Shown here one piece after another: positions 62,269 through 64,000 of a stretch of 64,000 nt of DNA; the first letter of the stretch is position 1, and every line of letters starts with the position of its first letter. This DNA comes from Chitinophagaceae bacterium. GTDB taxonomy: Bacteria > Bacteroidota > Bacteroidia > Chitinophagales > Chitinophagaceae. The position numbers and the translations under genes are program-made. The stretch is taken from NCBI GenBank assembly GCA_004028795.1, contig SAIW01000006.1:434001-498000 (forward strand). The letters are read 5' to 3'. The notes under the pieces are model-generated. The model saw only the letters and a program-made list of their open reading frames with translations, did no database searches and was not told the DNA's origin.

Positions 62269-62345
62269 TTCAGAACCTAAAAGTGTGTCCTTTGACTCCG
62301 CTCAGGATAAACTGCAACAGAAGCTTAATAGTAGTAATGCAGCCG
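62269..62345 (+). repeat. Interspersed repeat family B, copy 8, with one hairpin insert
   Basis: GTTCAGAACCTAAAAGTGTG, insert TCCTTTGACTCCGCTCAGGA, then AGAAGCTTAATAGTAGTAAT. The insert replaces the CGACGC part and differs from those of the other copies. It lies just past the stop of the MacB/LolD-type ATPase gene. Confidence 0.6.
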
Positions 62346-62350
62346 ACTAA

Positions 62351-63049
62351 CTAAACAATTACTGCTTCTTTTGTTTTATCTGTTTCTACCAAACCATCTC
62401 TTAACCGTACCACACGTTTGGCATAAGCTGCAATATCTTCTTCGTGTGTAACCAATACAACAGTGTTACCTGCTTCCTGAATTTTGCCGAAGATTTCCAT
62501 TACTTCAATAGAAGTTTTGGTATCTAAGTTTCCTGTTGGCTCATCTGCCAATAATAGTGATGGATTATTTACCAATGCTCTTGCTATAGCCACACGTTGA
62601 ATTTGACCTCCGCTTAACTCATTACTTTTATGATGGCTACGTTCTGCCAATCCTACTTTATTCAAGGCTTCCATAGCACGTTCTATTCTTTCTTTTTTGC
62701 TAATGCCGGCATAGATTAACGGCAACGCTACATTTTCAACAGCACTTAAACGAGGTAATAAATTAAACTGCTGAAACACAAAACCAATTTCGTTATTACG
62801 AACATCAGCTAAGGCATCATCTGCCATTTTGCTTACATCTTGTCCGTTTAAAATATAAGAGCCTCCTGTGGGAGAATCTAAGCAACCTAAAATATTCATT
62901 AAGGTACTTTTACCGCTACCACTAGGACCCATTAAAGCTACATATTCATTACGGGAAATATCTAATGAAATGCCTTTTAAAACAGGTATAGCGTGCTTAC
63001 CCATGATATAGGCTTTCTGAATATTTCTTAAGCTGATAACTGCTTCCAT
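62351..63049 (-). CDS. ABC transporter ATPase, MacB/LolD type
   Basis: 232 residues, ATPase alone. Walker [10 protein letters not shown] (about 41-49), Q-loop [10 protein letters not shown], signature [15 protein letters not shown], Walker [13 protein letters not shown] and H-loop VTHEED. The MacB/LolD subfamily drives lipoprotein release or exports antibiotics or peptides; the membrane partner is not in the window, so it cannot be narrowed. Confidence 0.92.
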   Translation of the reverse strand: MEAVISLRNIQKAYIMGKHAIPVLKGISLDISRNEYVALMGPSGSGKSTLMNILGCLDSPTGGSYILNGQDVSKMADDALADVRNNEIGFVFQQFNLLPRLSAVENVALPLIYAGISKKERIERAMEALNKVGLAERSHHKSNELSGGQIQRVAIARALVNNPSLLLADEPTGNLDTKTSIEVMEIFGKIQEAGNTVVLVTHEEDIAAYAKRVVRLRDGLVETDKTKEAVIV

Positions 63050-63087
63050 AGTTTGGTTATTAAGTTGAAAGCAAGAACTTTCAATAA

Positions 63088-63378
63088 TTATTTTTTAATC
63101 ACTTTAGGTACTTTAAAAAATGTACCGTCTGTATCGGGTGCATTTAATAAAGCTTCTTCGCGGGTAATGCTTCCTTTAATTTCATCTTCACGCAATACAT
63201 TCACAGCATCGCCCATGTGCAGTAAAGGCTCAACACCTGTTGTATCAATTTCATTTAATTGTTCAACAAAAGCAATCATCTTTTCCAAATCGGTTTTAAT
63301 AGATTGTGTTTGTTGTTCATTAAAACTTAATCTGCTTAAATGAGCCAGATTGTTTACCATTTCGTCTGTAACCTGCAT
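63088..63378 (-). CDS. gatC: Aspartyl/glutamyl-tRNA amidotransferase subunit C
   Basis: 96 residues, normal length. GatC stabilises GatA-GatB, which amidates Glu-tRNAGln or Asp-tRNAAsn. Pattern: [12 protein letters not shown], then [16 protein letters not shown] and [17 protein letters not shown], ending [11 protein letters not shown]. gatA and gatB are not adjacent, which is common. Starts 39 bases from the ABC ATPase gene, same direction. Confidence 0.94.
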   Translation of the reverse strand: MQVTDEMVNNLAHLSRLSFNEQQTQSIKTDLEKMIAFVEQLNEIDTTGVEPLLHMGDAVNVLREDEIKGSITREEALLNAPDTDGTFFKVPKVIKK

Positions 63379-63419
63379 AAAACAAAAATAACTGAATTGA
63401 AAGCAACTGCCATAGTATT

Positions 63420-64000
63420 TTATGAATGGTTGGTGGCTTGCCTTTCGGCCTTAGTCCAGTTAACAGATTGCCCTACCAACCAATATTTAATAATACCTGC
63501 CAACATACAGGCATTCATAAAAACGAAATAAAAAGGTACTGATATCAACTTGATATTAATATCTAAAAGTTGCATTAAAAAATCTAACAAAGCAATACTG
63601 TAAAAAATAATTTGAGCATAAAAGAAATAAAGGAAAAAATGCGATTGGGTTTGATTGAAGATAAGATAACTTAATAAGAATAAAACCGGTAAAGCAATCG
63701 GCCCGATAAGCCATCTGATAATTCTGCGGGTTATATATTGAAAATTTAATGCAATGCTTTTATAAGGAAAAAAACCCAGCATTTTCATAACTTGGGCAGC
63801 ACCTGCACCAATGCGGACTTTTCTGTTGGCTTCATGTAATAAACTTTGCGATGGTGGTTCTGTAGCTATAGCGTTTTCTTCGTAAACAATTTTATAGCCT
63901 TGCTTAAGTATTGATGCAGATAACATGAAATCATCTATCAATAAATTTTCTTTCAATGGCTTATAGAGTTCTTTTCTAAAAGCAAACAATTCGCCAGCTC
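63420..64000 (-). CDS. Membrane glycosyltransferase, family 2, C-terminal part
   Basis: The frame continues past the right edge, so the N-terminal catalytic part is outside. Visible is the end of a GT2 domain (GELFAFRKELY at the edge, then LLIDDFMLSASILKQGYKIV with an ED-like acid) and three C-terminal membrane helices (GPIALPVLFLLSYLIF and neighbours). The protein probably adds sugars to an envelope polysaccharide. Stop at 63420 is 41 bases before gatC. Confidence 0.8.
   Translation of the reverse strand, partial: AGELFAFRKELYKPLKENLLIDDFMLSASILKQGYKIVYEENAIATEPPSQSLLHEANRKVRIGAGAAQVMKMLGFFPYKSIALNFQYITRRIIRWLIGPIALPVLFLLSYLIFNQTQSHFFLYFFYAQIIFYSIALLDFLMQLLDINIKLISVPFYFVFMNACMLAGIIKYWLVGQSVNWTKAERQATNHS

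Overview
The window looks like an ordinary chromosomal stretch of a Bacteroidota bacterium, most likely in or near the Chitinophagaceae (inference). The evidence is AT-rich DNA, a short primary sigma factor without region 1.1, a PorP/SprF type IX secretion protein, a TonB-dependent receptor paired with a DUF4249 lipoprotein, BshA (bacillithiol), futalosine-pathway menaquinone genes, a stand-alone atpD-atpC pair with a short epsilon subunit, and promoters of the Bacteroidota form TTG-N19/20-TAnnTTTG. No rRNA, tRNA, CRISPR array, complete insertion sequence or prophage was recognised.

Layout. 0-1.4 kb: a three-gene minus-strand unit of unknown function (duplicated-module membrane protein, lipoprotein, truncated small protein). 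1.4-7.1 kb: mqnD, mqnB, queD, then ffh-rpsP-rimM and rpoD. 7.3-15.8 kb: a START-like protein, an LptF/LptG permease, a Tat-exported superoxide dismutase followed by OsmC and a CDF metal transporter, an M20 peptidase, Hsp15 and trmD (displaced from rpsP-rimM). 15.8-26.4 kb: GH31 glycosidase, secreted proteins, adenine deaminase, upp, PorP/SprF, 3-methyladenine glycosylase and an EI24 membrane protein translationally coupled to an RsmI-like methylase. 26.4-32 kb: TonB receptor/DUF4249 pair, then an operon-like run of M28 peptidase, CheY-like receiver and plug-only secreted protein. 32-46 kb: bshA, AI-2E family protein, class III aminotransferase, a four-helix-bundle gene between inverted repeats, gamma carbonic anhydrase, rsgA, dinB, 1-Cys peroxiredoxin, amidohydrolase, desaturase/acyltransferase pair and a YifB/ComM ATPase. 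46-49.5 kb: YceI - beta-barrel - YceI cluster. 49.5-51.2 kb: the clearest accessory island, with a C-protein-like regulator, a textbook-looking C-box, an SRA-like/HNH nuclease and a divergent unknown gene, next to a coding relic. 51.2-64 kb: ECF sigma factor with a small membrane partner, a second amidohydrolase, ABC exporter, atpC/atpD, glpF-glpD-glpK, corrinoid adenosyltransferase, MacB/LolD-type ATPase, gatC and a truncated glycosyltransferase.

The intergenic DNA is rich in interspersed palindromic repeats. Family A (cgtcatttcg...cgaaatgacg) has five copies. Family B (frame GTGTGCGACGCAAC plus AGCTTAATAGCAGCA) has eight copies; some carry different small hairpins at the same internal point. 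Family C consists of AT-rich ACTTTATnnACTCTATAAAC segments. These repeats, the C-box nuclease cassette and the inverted-repeat-flanked four-helix gene are the most unusual material here.
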